Assembly: GCF_020176955.2 (NCBI RefSeq)
Contig: NZ_JAIUCZ020000012.1
Span: 62,001-126,000 of the forward strand
DNA from: Nocardia sp. alder85J
Lineage (GTDB): Bacteria; Actinomycetota; Actinomycetes; Mycobacteriales; Mycobacteriaceae
Reading direction: 5' to 3'
Length of the DNA stretch: 64,000 bases
The translations under genes were made by a program, and so were the position numbers. Position 1 is the first letter of the stretch. Each line of letters starts with the position of its first letter. Positions 37,148 through 46,350 of this stretch are shown one piece after another. The notes beneath the pieces are model-generated. The model did no database searches. It was not told where the DNA came from and worked only from the letters and a program-made list of their open reading frames with translations.

Positions 37148-38932
37148 CTATGGCCAGGGGCAGTCGTCGGGGTCGCCGTAGCGGGCGGTGTGGTCGTCGG
37201 CGGCGCCGTCGGCGATGGCGGCGAGGTAGTCGTCGGCGAAGATCGGTGCGCCGGTGATCTCGCCGACGTCGAACGCGGCCAGCAGCGGGGGCAGGTGGTC
37301 CAGCAGTTGCTGGTGGAGGTCGACGAGGGTGTCCTCGATGGTGGTGACCTGGTCGGCGCTCTGGTGGCCGCGGCTGGTGTACCAGGCGGCGTCCTCGTAG
37401 AGGCAGCGGTGGGCGTAGGCGGCGGCGAGCGTGGTGAGCAGGTCCCGGGCGTGGTCGTCACCGGTGGTGTCGGCGGCGATCAGCAGCGCGGTGGCGGCCA
37501 GTCGCTGCCCGGTGGTGACGGCCAGCGCCATCGCGGCGCCGTCGCCTCCGAGGACCGGTCCGGCACCGCGGTACTCGCCGGTGCGCACGGCTTCGCGCAG
37601 CGCGTGTTCGCGGTCGGTGAGCGTGGTGATGTAGGGAGGCAGGCCGGTGGGTGTGCCCGGCAGTGTCAGGGGTGCGCCGCGGTGGGTGAGCCGGTAGCCG
37701 CCGGTGATGGTGAGGATCTCGTTGTCGCCTTCGGCGGTGACGGAGCAGTCGGCGTTGAGCAGCCACGAGGCGATCAGGTTGGTCAGCAGGGTGCCGTGGA
37801 TGCCGGTGCGGTACCGGACGGTCGTCAGGGTGCGGGTGGCGGTGTCGACGGTGATCGGTTTGGCGATCATCGGCCACAGGCCCGACCAGTCCGGGTGCCC
37901 GTCGGCGCGCATGTCGAGCAGGCGCTGGGACAGCGCACTGGTCGCGTACACCGCCGCCAGCGCGGTCACCAGTTGCTGCTGCACGCAGGGCCGGTCGGAC
38001 ATACGGGTGGTGCCCGGCCGGCGTTGCGGTGCCCAGTTCCCGAGCCCGACCAGTGCGGCGCCGGCGGCTGCGGAGGCGGCCAGCGACAGGTGCAGCCGGC
38101 CGTCGTCGAGGACGGCCACCGATCGCCGGAAGCGGTCGGGAACAGGGACGTCGCAGAGCAATTCGCCGTCGGGGGTCAGGCGGGCCCAGTCCCCGCCCAG
38201 CATCGCCTCCCGCGGAAGAGGGCAGTGGTCGAAGCTGATGCGGGCGTGGTGCATCCCGGAGCCGGCTTTCGGGCCCAGCGGGGTCACTCGCACACCGTCG
38301 GCCAGCCCGGCAGCGGTGCGCAGTGTCAGCAGGAACAGGAACAGGCCCTCGTCGCGTCCGCCGATGCGCAGCCGGGCGCTGACGGCGACGATCTGCGGTC
38401 CGTGGTCGGCGACGTTGCCACCGAACTTCTCGGCGGCGACGTCGGGTGTGGTGAGCAGCAGCCGGTCGGTGGCGGGGTCGTAGTCGGCGACGGTGCGGCA
38501 GTTGTTGCCGTTGGTTCCCGCGGTTTCGGTGACCAGCAGAACCCCCAGGGCGCCGGTGTCGAGAGCCTCCAGGTACGAGTCGTGGTCCGGGCCGCCCAGT
38601 GTCCGGATCGCCTGCTGGACCAGCGGTAGCTGCCCGGACAACAGTGGCATCACCGTCGGCAGGTGCACGGCCGTCTCGCGATACAGGGCAGCCAGCCATC
38701 GCGGGCTGGAGGCCAGTTCCCGGCCGGGCAGCGGCAGCCTGGCCAGTACCTGTGGCAGCAGTGCCCGGCCGAGGGCGGCCCGGTCGGCGGGGGAGTCGGT
38801 GAGCCGGTGGGTGTCGTTGAATCCGGTCACGACGTCGCGGACCTGCCGTCGCAGAGCGTCGGGGTCGGGTCCGGACAGCGCCGTGCGCAGAGCGGTGATC
38901 GTGGAGGTGTGCGTATCACGGAGTGCGGTCAT
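37148..38932 (-). CDS. Acyl-CoA dehydrogenase/oxidase-like flavoprotein
   Basis: 594 residues, the size of acyl-CoA oxidases. The central region follows that family: LGVLLVTETAGTNGNNCRTV for the xxTELGHGSN FAD-binding strand, ATYDPxTDxFxxxTP counterpart DYDPATDRLLLTTPDVAAEK, then KFGGNVADHGPQIVAVSARL and GVRVTPLGPKAGSGMHHARI followed by FDHCPLPREAMLG. The C-terminal helical domain carries SALSQRLLDMRADGH. It should oxidise an acyl thioester or similar using FAD; the catalytic Glu could not be confirmed by eye. Start ATG 38932 with AGGCAG upstream. The next 258 bases leftward contain no gene. Confidence 0.8.
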   Translation of the reverse strand: MTALRDTHTSTITALRTALSGPDPDALRRQVRDVVTGFNDTHRLTDSPADRAALGRALLPQVLARLPLPGRELASSPRWLAALYRETAVHLPTVMPLLSGQLPLVQQAIRTLGGPDHDSYLEALDTGALGVLLVTETAGTNGNNCRTVADYDPATDRLLLTTPDVAAEKFGGNVADHGPQIVAVSARLRIGGRDEGLFLFLLTLRTAAGLADGVRVTPLGPKAGSGMHHARISFDHCPLPREAMLGGDWARLTPDGELLCDVPVPDRFRRSVAVLDDGRLHLSLAASAAAGAALVGLGNWAPQRRPGTTRMSDRPCVQQQLVTALAAVYATSALSQRLLDMRADGHPDWSGLWPMIAKPITVDTATRTLTTVRYRTGIHGTLLTNLIASWLLNADCSVTAEGDNEILTITGGYRLTHRGAPLTLPGTPTGLPPYITTLTDREHALREAVRTGEYRGAGPVLGGDGAAMALAVTTGQRLAATALLIAADTTGDDHARDLLTTLAAAYAHRCLYEDAAWYTSRGHQSADQVTTIEDTLVDLHQQLLDHLPPLLAAFDVGEITGAPIFADDYLAAIADGAADDHTARYGDPDDCPWP

Positions 38933-39031
38933 GACACTGCTGCCTTTCTGGCCGCCGGTGCGCCGTGTGCTGGTGCGGAGCGCCGGATCGGGGTGAAACG
39001 AGGTGGAGCGGGTGGAGCGGGGAGGAAATGG

Positions 39032-39544
39032 TCAGGGGCACCGCGGTCCGGTCCGGTCCGGGCACGGGCACAGCCCGACGGTGTGGAGCACCGTCACCGG
39101 TTCACCGTCGATGCGATGCCAGGCGCTGATCGCGTCCCGCACCACGAATGCCTCCTGCGGGGCCCACCAGGCACAGGCGGCGGCCAGCGCGTCGAAGTCG
39201 CACCCCCAGCGGGCGTTGTGGTGTGGTTGTGCGGCGGCGGCGCGGACCGCCTCGGCCATCGCCGGGCCCGGACCGGTGAAAAACGCGTGATCGCTGGGAT
39301 CGACAGGGATGGTGAACACGTCGCACAGCGTCAAACCCTCGAAGCGGCCACCGAACGGACTGCGGGCCCGCACCTTCGCCGCATGCACTGCGGCGTGCAG
39401 CGTGTCCGTGGCAGCCGGGTCCACACCCGGCGCGACGCCGGGGAATGCCCGGCGGGCCGGGTCCGGGTAGCCGGTGAACAGGATCTCCAGCACAGGGTGC
39501 GCGACGTGGGCGCCCAGTGCCAGTTGTGGGGCGGTGGTGGTCAT
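39032..39544 (-). CDS. Hypothetical protein coupled to the P450-like gene
   Basis: 170 residues; ATG 39544 overlaps the P450-like stop codon (ATGA). Contains ARSPFGGRFEGLTLCDVFTI and helical, Trp-rich WGCDFDALAAACAWWAPQEA, ending in a Cys/Pro tail (LCPCPDRTGPRCP). Could be a partner or accessory subunit of the neighbouring P450-like protein. No family recognised. Confidence 0.65.
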   Translation of the reverse strand: MTTTAPQLALGAHVAHPVLEILFTGYPDPARRAFPGVAPGVDPAATDTLHAAVHAAKVRARSPFGGRFEGLTLCDVFTIPVDPSDHAFFTGPGPAMAEAVRAAAAQPHHNARWGCDFDALAAACAWWAPQEAFVVRDAISAWHRIDGEPVTVLHTVGLCPCPDRTGPRCP

Positions 39545-40824
39545 CGGTACTCCCGGAGACGATGGGGAGGAAGCGGGGAGAAGTGCACAGGCAGCGCGGC
39601 GAGCTGGCGGGCGAACGGGCCGGCGCGCCAGTGCAGGACCTCGGGGGCGACCGCGAGGGCGGCGTCGGGGAGGGCGTCGAGCAGGGTCTCGACCATAGCC
39701 ACCGCGGTGATCTTGGTGATGTCGCGGGCGGCGGTGGGACAGCCGTGCGGGCCGGTGGAGAACGCCAGGGTCCCGCTCGTGGTGCCGGGGCCGCCGGCGG
39801 CGACAGCGGGGTCGGTGGTCGTGGCGGCGAGGCTGATGACCACCGGGGTGTGCGCGGGCACCCACACGCCCCCGACACGGACCGGGTACAGGGGATAGGA
39901 GACGCAGTAGTTGGCCATCGGCGGATCGGTGGACAGGATCGTGTCGTAACTGGCGCTGACCGTCTTTCCCATAATGGTGTGGCCGGTCGCGCTGGTGTGG
40001 CTGGTGAGGAACCCGCTGTCGGTGAGGTGCAGCCGCAGCATGAGGGTCACCAGCGAGGTGAGCGGTTCGATCGTGGCGCCGTAGAGGGTGACTAGCTGAT
40101 GAACCAGCTCGGTGTCGTCCAGGCGTGGCTCGTGCCGGACCAGCCGGGTGGTGATGTCGTCGCCGGGGCTGTCCTTCTTGTCCCAGATCAGTTCCAGCAG
40201 TGCGCTGGTGAGGTCGCGGTTGACGCGGTCGGTGTCGGTGGCGTCGAACATCGCCGCCATCGCCGTCTGCACCTTGCTCCCGGTCTCGCTGTTGCACCCC
40301 ATCATCGTGTTGAGCACCTGGAACACGGTCGGCAGTGCGTAGTCGTTGACGAGGTCGGCGTGCCCGCGCACCCGGTTGGTCAGGCCGCGTCCGCAGAACT
40401 CGCGGATCGCCGCGGTGGACCCGGCGATCACCTGACCGCGCAGTCGATGGAGGTTGACACCGGCCAGGGCCGCTTGCGTGGCTAGCCGGTACCGGGTGTG
40501 TTCGATGCCGGTGCTGCGCAACGCGTTCGGGCGCCACTCCAGCATCGGCAGTAACGGGCACGATCGCGGCACGGTCTTCTGCCATTCGCGTGGATCGGCC
40601 GGGAACGACTCCGGTTTGTTCAGGACTTCCACCGCGGTCCGATAGCCGATCACCAGCGCGGCGGGGACTCCCGGCGACAGCTCCACCAGCACTACCTGCC
40701 GCTGTCCCTTACGGCCGCGCATCAGCCGGTAGGACGCGTGCGGATCGTTCGCGAAGTCGGGTGTGTACAGCGGGAAGGAATTGAGGTCGTGCAGGTGCGA
40801 CGAGGTGGCAGGTGGTGACGGCAC
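39541..40824 (-). CDS. Cytochrome P450-like protein without the ExxR motif
   Basis: 427 residues, GTG 40824 with AAAGGA upstream. The heme-ligand loop is present as AFSTGPHGCPTAARDITKIT (Cys ligand, preceding His), and the I-helix region reads LYGATIEPLTSLVTLML. The K-helix ExxR, otherwise nearly invariant, is not seen: the matching segment is VSASYDTILSTDPPMANYCV. Similar degenerate P450-like proteins exist in actinobacterial regulatory operons, where activity is unproven. It may bind heme without normal monooxygenation. The second P450-like gene is immediately upstream (20 bases). Confidence 0.82.
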   Translation of the reverse strand: MPSPPATSSHLHDLNSFPLYTPDFANDPHASYRLMRGRKGQRQVVLVELSPGVPAALVIGYRTAVEVLNKPESFPADPREWQKTVPRSCPLLPMLEWRPNALRSTGIEHTRYRLATQAALAGVNLHRLRGQVIAGSTAAIREFCGRGLTNRVRGHADLVNDYALPTVFQVLNTMMGCNSETGSKVQTAMAAMFDATDTDRVNRDLTSALLELIWDKKDSPGDDITTRLVRHEPRLDDTELVHQLVTLYGATIEPLTSLVTLMLRLHLTDSGFLTSHTSATGHTIMGKTVSASYDTILSTDPPMANYCVSYPLYPVRVGGVWVPAHTPVVISLAATTTDPAVAAGGPGTTSGTLAFSTGPHGCPTAARDITKITAVAMVETLLDALPDAALAVAPEVLHWRAGPFARQLAALPVHFSPLPPHRLREYR

Positions 40825-40843
40825 AGATCGGTCCTTTGCAGGA

Positions 40844-42175
40844 TCAACAGGCTCTGGGAGCGCTGCGGGGCGGGAAGGTGACGGGCAGGGAGGCGAGGGT
40901 GCACCGGGCCGGATCGGCGACCCAGAGCACCTGGGAAGGCCGCACGGCCAGTGCGATGTCGGAGGGTCCGAGGTCCTGCAACTGCGTGACAGCGGCCGCG
41001 GCGAGGATCATCGCGAGGTCACGGGCGGGGACGGGACAGGCGTGCACGCCGGCGCCCCACCCCAGGTGATCGCGGCGGTCGAGCGGGTCCTCGTCGCGGG
41101 GGAGGGCGGGCACAGCAGCGCTGGGGTCCTCGTCGCCGGTAACTGTGATCGCGGGCGGGCCGGGATCGGTGTTGGCGGCCGCCAGACTGGCCAGGACCGG
41201 ATACCACGCGGGTACCCGGATCAGGTCGGCACCGGCGGTGGTGTGGAGGAAGTGCTCTCCGGTCGGCCATCGCGGACCGGCGATCGCCACCGGCGGGTGG
41301 GTCCGCAGCGTGTACTCGGCGGCATCCTGGGGCAGCAGGCTGCCGCTGAACACCCGCTCGCCGAGGTCGGCGCGGTCGTAACCCAGGATCTGCAACAGCG
41401 TGCCCGCGATCAGATCCACCACCGCGGCGGCACCGGTGGAGTAGAGCATCGCCACCTGGTGTGCCACCTCGATGTCGGTCAGCACGGCGGGATGGTCCAG
41501 CAGTCGCGAGAGCACATCCGGCCGGCGCGGTGCACCCCGGCGCTCGGCGACGACCTCGAGCGCGATGTCCACCAACCCCTGGTGGGCGGGCTCGGTGGAC
41601 TCCGCGCCCCGCAGCATCCACAGCTCGTTTTCGAGGCGTGCCCGTGCCTCCGATCCCGGCTCACCGGCGCCGGGCAACCCGATCATCGGCGCGAATATGT
41701 CTATGACCAGGGGAAACGCGTACCGCAGGACCAGATCTGCGCCGTCGGCGGGGAAGCCTGAGATCAGTTCGGCTGCCCGCGTCTCGGCGGCGGCCGCTAG
41801 TGCGAACTGGTCGACGCCGGTGAGGGCGTCGTGAATCGCACGGCGCAGCCGCTCATGGTGCGCTCCGGAGGTGTGCCGCACATCCGCACGCCAGCGCCGG
41901 GCCGGCGCCGGCAACGGATAGCGGTGAACCCACGGCTGGGTGTCCATAGGGTCGGCTGGGAAGCGGCCCTCGTTGTCGAGGACCGCCATCACCGCTGCCC
42001 GGCCGGTGACGACGGTCACCGGTAGCCCGGCGGCGGTCACTGCGGCACCCAGCCCGCCGTCGCGCAGGCTCGTGTAGGCGGTCGCGGGGTCCGCGGCGAA
42101 GTGCGCACCGGCCAGCGGGCACCGGATGTCCGGCGGTGGGTCGGTCGAAGTCGGGACAGCAGGCGGGAGGGTCAC
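40844..42175 (-). CDS. Second cytochrome P450-like protein, degenerate K-helix
   Basis: 443 residues, GTG 42175 behind GGAG at seven bases. The heme loop is HLGWGAGVHACPVPARDLAM with the Cys ligand, and the I-helix region is MLYSTGAAAVVDLIAGTLLQ. The K-helix reads AAEYTLRTHPPV, one residue out of register with E-x-x-R, so the conserved Glu is not where it should be. An N-terminal CPLAGAHFAADPATAYTSLR resembles P450 start regions. Paired with the P450-like gene downstream, suggesting a heteromeric or sequential role. Confidence 0.8.
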   Translation of the reverse strand: MTLPPAVPTSTDPPPDIRCPLAGAHFAADPATAYTSLRDGGLGAAVTAAGLPVTVVTGRAAVMAVLDNEGRFPADPMDTQPWVHRYPLPAPARRWRADVRHTSGAHHERLRRAIHDALTGVDQFALAAAAETRAAELISGFPADGADLVLRYAFPLVIDIFAPMIGLPGAGEPGSEARARLENELWMLRGAESTEPAHQGLVDIALEVVAERRGAPRRPDVLSRLLDHPAVLTDIEVAHQVAMLYSTGAAAVVDLIAGTLLQILGYDRADLGERVFSGSLLPQDAAEYTLRTHPPVAIAGPRWPTGEHFLHTTAGADLIRVPAWYPVLASLAAANTDPGPPAITVTGDEDPSAAVPALPRDEDPLDRRDHLGWGAGVHACPVPARDLAMILAAAAVTQLQDLGPSDIALAVRPSQVLWVADPARCTLASLPVTFPPRSAPRAC

Positions 42176-42246
42176 CGATCGGCTCCAGGAAGACAGGTCA
42201 CTTTCGCGGACCCGGGACGGGTCCGTGCGGGCGAGGGAGGACAGGG

Positions 42247-42681
42247 TCAGGCCGGCACGATCACGTCGGTGGTGCGCGACAGGCAGGTGTCGTAGGCGCG
42301 GGCAGCGGTCACCAGCGCGTTGGCGCAGCCCGGTGCCGCGTGGACGACGAAGTACGCCACCCGGGCGGCCAGGATCCCGGGCCTGCCCGCGATACCCGCG
42401 GCCGCCGCCGCACCGTCGATGTCGGCGACCACCTGGAGCTCGGAGTGACCGATGGTGGTGACCGGGCCTGGATCGGGCTGCGCGCAGCGCAGAATCACCG
42501 GCGGAGAGCCGTCGCGCACCGCAGCGTCCGCGGCATCGCGGTACTGCACCACCAACCGTGCGATCAGACCCAGCACCGGATGCCCGACCGGGGCATCGGC
42601 ACCGTCACGCAGTGCCGTCCGGGCTGCCTCGATCACCGCGGACGCGTCCGGCCACGGCGGCACCACCATCGCGCCGGTCAC
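42247..42681 (-). CDS. Hypothetical protein, 144 residues
   Basis: GTG 42681 overlaps the stop of the preceding small gene (GTGA), which fixes the start. Sequence: SAVIEAARTALRDGADAPVG, then HPVLGLIARLVVQYRDAADA, then TIGHSELQVVADIDGAAAAA and a helical end. Fully helical and soluble; distantly like DUF4254-type proteins encoded elsewhere in this operon, but I cannot confirm that. Confidence 0.65.
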   Translation of the reverse strand: MTGAMVVPPWPDASAVIEAARTALRDGADAPVGHPVLGLIARLVVQYRDAADAAVRDGSPPVILRCAQPDPGPVTTIGHSELQVVADIDGAAAAAGIAGRPGILAARVAYFVVHAAPGCANALVTAARAYDTCLSRTTDVIVPA

Positions 42682-42914
42682 GCCGCTGCATCCGAAATAC
42701 TGTGCCCTGTACCATGTTCGGAGTAGGTAGGGTGGCGAGTCCGCGCCGCGGCCGTGCCGGCCAGCTTCTGCACACACGCCGGGCCGTGCCCGGCGTGCAA
42801 CGCTGCCAGCATGCTCGCTGCCGCTCCGGACAGAGATGCCTCCAGCGGTGCCGTGCAGGCACGCTGCCTCAGCAGATCCCGCTCGTCCGGTGACAGCCAA
42901 CCGGTATCGGGCAT
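42678..42914 (-). CDS. Small hypothetical protein, 78 residues
   Basis: ATG 42914 with AAGGAG seven bases upstream, a strong initiation site. Begins MPDTGWLSPDERDLLRQRAC and contains an Ala-rich helix (LSGAAASMLAALHAGHGPAC); two or three Cys. It is coupled to the following gene by a GTGA overlap. Function unknown. Confidence 0.65.
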   Translation of the reverse strand: MPDTGWLSPDERDLLRQRACTAPLEASLSGAAASMLAALHAGHGPACVQKLAGTAAARTRHPTYSEHGTGHSISDAAA

Positions 42915-43268
42915 CGGCACGCTCCTTCTCGTGGTCCGGGCGCGAGACATCACCGCGTCCCGGCCGGTGCCGCGCCGCAGCGAATTCGGCACCAGGAAGC
43001 AACGCGAATAATGTTGGGGTGGAAGAGATTACGATCCGGAGAAGTCGATTCCGGCGTGGTTCCATCTTCGGGCCACTGCATGCGCACGGCAAGACCCGGC
43101 ACCGTTAATATCGGTTGTCCAAGTTCTTTTCGTGCTGGTCACAGTCGGGAATTCGAGTTCCACAGAGCCTGGAGTGGCTGATTTCCGCTGCACTACGGGG
43201 TGTGGGTGAGGGCCCCGATCGCGTGACGCCGTGCGGCCGGTGCCGTGCGCGAGGTCGGTGGGGGAAGT
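42915..43268. other. 354-base gap inside the leftward operon region
   Basis: No gene seen. AT-richer DNA near 43005-43140 includes, on the minus strand, TTGGAC then TATTAA about 10-15 bases later, which might be an internal promoter for the 42914 gene and those downstream; spacing is short, so this is weak. Confidence 0.35.
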
Positions 43269-44165
43269 TCAGGCCGAGCGCCAGGTGCCCGTGGGGGCGG
43301 TGGGATCGCGGAGGGTATCGAGGCGGTGACGCAGCTCGGTGGCAGCGCGAGTATCGCCGCCGGCGGCGCGGCGCCAGTAGCCGGTGAGGGTGTGCAGGTC
43401 CCGGATCCCGAACAGCACCGCGAACCCGGGCCAGGCGTGGAATTCGGCGGCGGGCAGGCCGTAGGTGTCGAGGAAGGCGGCGATCTCGGCCTCGCTGGCG
43501 CCGTAGCGTCGTTCGTGGCAGGTGGGGATGAGGTCCAGTTCCCGCGCGCCGAAGCACACTTCGTCCCAGTCGCCGAGGACGACCCGGTCACCGTCGGCCC
43601 ACAGGCAGTTGCCGGGGTAGGCGTCGGCGTGGATGAGACCGGCGCCCAGAAGCGTGCCGGCCTGCTGGTAGCGCGTCAGCAGGTCGTCGGCGTGGCCTGC
43701 CAGCCAGCTCAGGTCCGTGTCCGGCAGTGCCCGCCGGTACAGGGGTGTGTGCAGGGTCGCGGTGAATCCCGCCAGCGGCGGCCAGGGCGGCAGCGTGAAC
43801 GGCGGGGGCGGCAGTGCGTGCAGCTGCCGCAGGATGACCGCGAGGGCCGCCATCGGCGGCTCGCCACGCCCGTGCTGTGGGTGGTACCGCCAGAACGTGA
43901 CCGTGGAGGTGCCGATGTCGATCGGCTCGTGCACCGGTTCGGTGACCGGGATACCGTGGCCGGCCAGCCATCCGGTGATCGCGACCGCGGCGTGTGCGCG
44001 CAGCCCCAGGTGCTCGTTGCCGCTGATCCGCACGACCACCTGCGGCCCGGCGAGCAGATATACCGCGTTGGAGTGGGCCCGGATCAGCCGGGCACCGGCG
44101 GGATCCAGGCCCGCTCGCGCGCACGCGACGGCGAGGACGTCCTCGGTGCCGGGCCCGGACGTCAC
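43269..44165 (-). CDS. Aminoglycoside-phosphotransferase-fold kinase (APH/choline kinase-like)
   Basis: 298 residues. GTG 44165 overlaps the stop of the XRE-TPR regulator (GTGA), so the two are made together. The catalytic Brenner motif is in GLIHADAYPGNCLWADGDRV (HxDxxxxN with Ala for Gly) and the metal-binding Asp in VLGDWDEVCFGARELDLIP; the N-terminal nucleotide lobe includes QVVVRISGNEHLG. It should phosphorylate a small molecule or be an inactive sensor. Two other APH-like genes at 49834 and 52276 are also each paired with an XRE-TPR gene. Confidence 0.85.
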   Translation of the reverse strand: MTSGPGTEDVLAVACARAGLDPAGARLIRAHSNAVYLLAGPQVVVRISGNEHLGLRAHAAVAITGWLAGHGIPVTEPVHEPIDIGTSTVTFWRYHPQHGRGEPPMAALAVILRQLHALPPPPFTLPPWPPLAGFTATLHTPLYRRALPDTDLSWLAGHADDLLTRYQQAGTLLGAGLIHADAYPGNCLWADGDRVVLGDWDEVCFGARELDLIPTCHERRYGASEAEIAAFLDTYGLPAAEFHAWPGFAVLFGIRDLHTLTGYWRRAAGGDTRAATELRHRLDTLRDPTAPTGTWRSA

Positions 44166-45373
44166 CGGGTCACCGGCGGACCGGCGAGGTAGCCGGTGAC
44201 CACGGCGTCGAGATTCTGCGCGGTGGGGGAGCCGGCGTAACGACGGTCCCGCAGCGCGGCGGTGACGATACCCATCCTGCCCATGATGGGGGAGATCCGG
44301 TGTTCGGGGGGAAGTTTCAGGACCGGGATGAGGACCTCGGCGGCGTCGTCGGCGTCGCCTGTCGCCAGCAGCGACAAGGCGATCGTCAGCTGTGCCAGTG
44401 CTTGGTCACCGTAGGATCGCTGATCGGCGGGCCCGTCGGTGTAACCGGCGACCGCCGCCGACGACCACCGCCGCGCCTGCCGGTGATCACCGATCCCGTG
44501 ATACGCGTCGCCGAGATAGAACGCCAGCTTCGCGGTCGGAAAGCTCATCACGCCACCGACGGCCAGCTCGGTGCCGGACGCGGATTCCTGTGCCCCGTCC
44601 ACGGCACGCTCCGCGGCGGCGCGGGCCCGGCCGGTGTCACCGGCACGGGCAGCGGTGCGCGCCTCCAGCGCATACAACCTCACCCGCTGTCCCCGCGGTG
44701 CCGTCGCCACGGCGTCGTCGAGCAGCGCCAGCGCCGTGCGCGGTGCCGGCCGCCACTCCTCGATCAGCGCGGCGGTGCCGGCGACCCACGCTTGCAGCGA
44801 CGGGTCACCGGCTGCTTCCGCCAGCCGGGCGGCGGCGCGGGCGTGGATCATCGCCGCCTCGGAATCGCCGGTGAGATCGTCGGTCAGCTCCGCCAGCAGC
44901 TGGACCGCTGCCGCAGCAAGCCAGTACAACTCCCGGCGCCGGAGGGGATGCTGGCACAGCCGCATCGCCACCTGGATACGGTCGCGCACCCGAATCAGCC
45001 GTTCCACCAGCGGAAGCGGGGGTCGGTGCACATAATCCCGTGCGATCGCCGCGATCTCGCGGCCCAGTACCTCCGGCGACGCAGTGTCCGGCGGCTCGTC
45101 CACCGCCCACTGCGCCAGCTGCGCGGACTGCCGCGCCGCAGCCAGCAGACGCTGCTGCACGGCGGCCTGCGCTGCCGCGGCCAGCAACGACCCCCCGGCC
45201 CTGAGCGCCGCGTCCAACGCGGCGGTCACTTCCGACGACGGCAGCCTGCCACCGCGTTCGAGATAGCCCACGTACTCCGGCGAGCAGTGTGCCAGCCGGC
45301 CCAGCTCCCGCCGCGACAGGCCCCGCAGCTGCCGCCACCGCGACAACTCGGTGCCGAACACCGTGGTCGTCAA
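44162..45373 (-). CDS. XRE-family regulator with TPR-like C-terminus
   Basis: 403 residues. N-terminal helix-turn-helix (LSRWRQLRGLSRRELGRLAH, then CSPEYVGYLERGGRLPSSEV) is XRE-type DNA binding. The rest is an all-helical TPR-like solenoid (AMIHARAAARLAEAAGDPSL; QALAQLTIALSLLATGD) typical of actinobacterial regulators controlling nearby metabolic genes. Coupled to the APH-like kinase downstream and overlapping the methyltransferase gene upstream by four bases, it is in the middle of the operon and may autoregulate it. Confidence 0.88.
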   Translation of the reverse strand: MTTTVFGTELSRWRQLRGLSRRELGRLAHCSPEYVGYLERGGRLPSSEVTAALDAALRAGGSLLAAAAQAAVQQRLLAAARQSAQLAQWAVDEPPDTASPEVLGREIAAIARDYVHRPPLPLVERLIRVRDRIQVAMRLCQHPLRRRELYWLAAAAVQLLAELTDDLTGDSEAAMIHARAAARLAEAAGDPSLQAWVAGTAALIEEWRPAPRTALALLDDAVATAPRGQRVRLYALEARTAARAGDTGRARAAAERAVDGAQESASGTELAVGGVMSFPTAKLAFYLGDAYHGIGDHRQARRWSSAAVAGYTDGPADQRSYGDQALAQLTIALSLLATGDADDAAEVLIPVLKLPPEHRISPIMGRMGIVTAALRDRRYAGSPTAQNLDAVVTGYLAGPPVTR

Positions 45374-46350
45374 CAGCTGTCACCCGTCCGGACCTGCCCG
45401 ACCCCGGCCAGACAGCACACGTCGTCGTCGGACGTCGGCACGAGGCGCAATCGCGCACCTCGCCAACGGCGCCCGTCGACCGCCCGGCGGGGACCGTCGG
45501 GCGCGCGGAGATCCGGCCAGTGGTGCGGGGGGACAAGCCCCGGGGCGAGCATCCGGTAGCCGGACAGCAGGCCTGCGATCTCGCCGGGGAAGCGCGGCCG
45601 CATCCTGATCTGCGCGTCGCCGAGCAGCCGCGCCGCTGCCCGGGCGGCCGGTACCGTGTCGTCGTCGGTGATGTGGCTGACCACCAGCCACGACCCGGCA
45701 GGCACCGCGACAGCGACGGTGTCGAGTACCGCGGCCGGGTCGGGCAGGAATTCCAGCACCGACGACAGGCACACCGCGACCGGGCCGGCGCCTGCGGTGA
45801 GACGTTCGAGCAGATCCCGCAACGTCGGGATGTCGGTCAGGTCGGCGTGCACGATCCGGGTGCGGTGGTCGGCCAGGACCGCCCGGCCGTGCGTGACGAC
45901 CAGATCGTCGTGATCGACATACACCGTCCGCGTGTCCGCGCGTACCTCCCGGGCGACCTGATGGACATTCGGCTCGCACGGCATCCCGCACCCGAGCTCG
46001 ACCACCAGCGACACCCCGTGGTCGGCCACCAGGCACCGCACCGCCCGCAGCAGGAACTCCCGCGCCTCACCGACCGCGGTCCGGTACCCCCGCGCCAGCG
46101 GGTCCTCGGTTATCCGCCCGGCCACCGCACGATCGGCGGGATAGGCGTCCTTACCCAGCCCCAGCAAGTACCCGTGGACACGGGCACCACAGGCATTCTG
46201 GGCATCGAACTCGCCCACGCCCGACACAGCACCCCCGGGACCGGTCCAGTCGTCGCAGACGGTCAGCGCCGTAGCCTCGCCCGGAACCTGTGGCGGTGCA
46301 GCGTATTCCGGTGAGACCGCCGCTGGTGCCGCCGTGTGGTCACCGGGCAT
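45370..46350 (-). CDS. S-adenosyl methyltransferase family protein (DUF574/PF04672 type), second copy
   Basis: 326 residues from ATG 46350, chosen because GGGAG is seven bases upstream; the start lies inside the preceding gene's end. Family motifs: FDAQNACGARVHGYLLGLGK, YRTAVGEAREFLLRAVRCLV, VVELGCGMPCEPNVHQVARE for SAM, RTVYVDHDDLVVTHGRAVLA and VCLSSVLEFLPDP. More diverged than the copy at 36044. Substrate unknown; codon use normal. Confidence 0.87.
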   Translation of the reverse strand: MPGDHTAAPAAVSPEYAAPPQVPGEATALTVCDDWTGPGGAVSGVGEFDAQNACGARVHGYLLGLGKDAYPADRAVAGRITEDPLARGYRTAVGEAREFLLRAVRCLVADHGVSLVVELGCGMPCEPNVHQVAREVRADTRTVYVDHDDLVVTHGRAVLADHRTRIVHADLTDIPTLRDLLERLTAGAGPVAVCLSSVLEFLPDPAAVLDTVAVAVPAGSWLVVSHITDDDTVPAARAAARLLGDAQIRMRPRFPGEIAGLLSGYRMLAPGLVPPHHWPDLRAPDGPRRAVDGRRWRGARLRLVPTSDDDVCCLAGVGQVRTGDSC

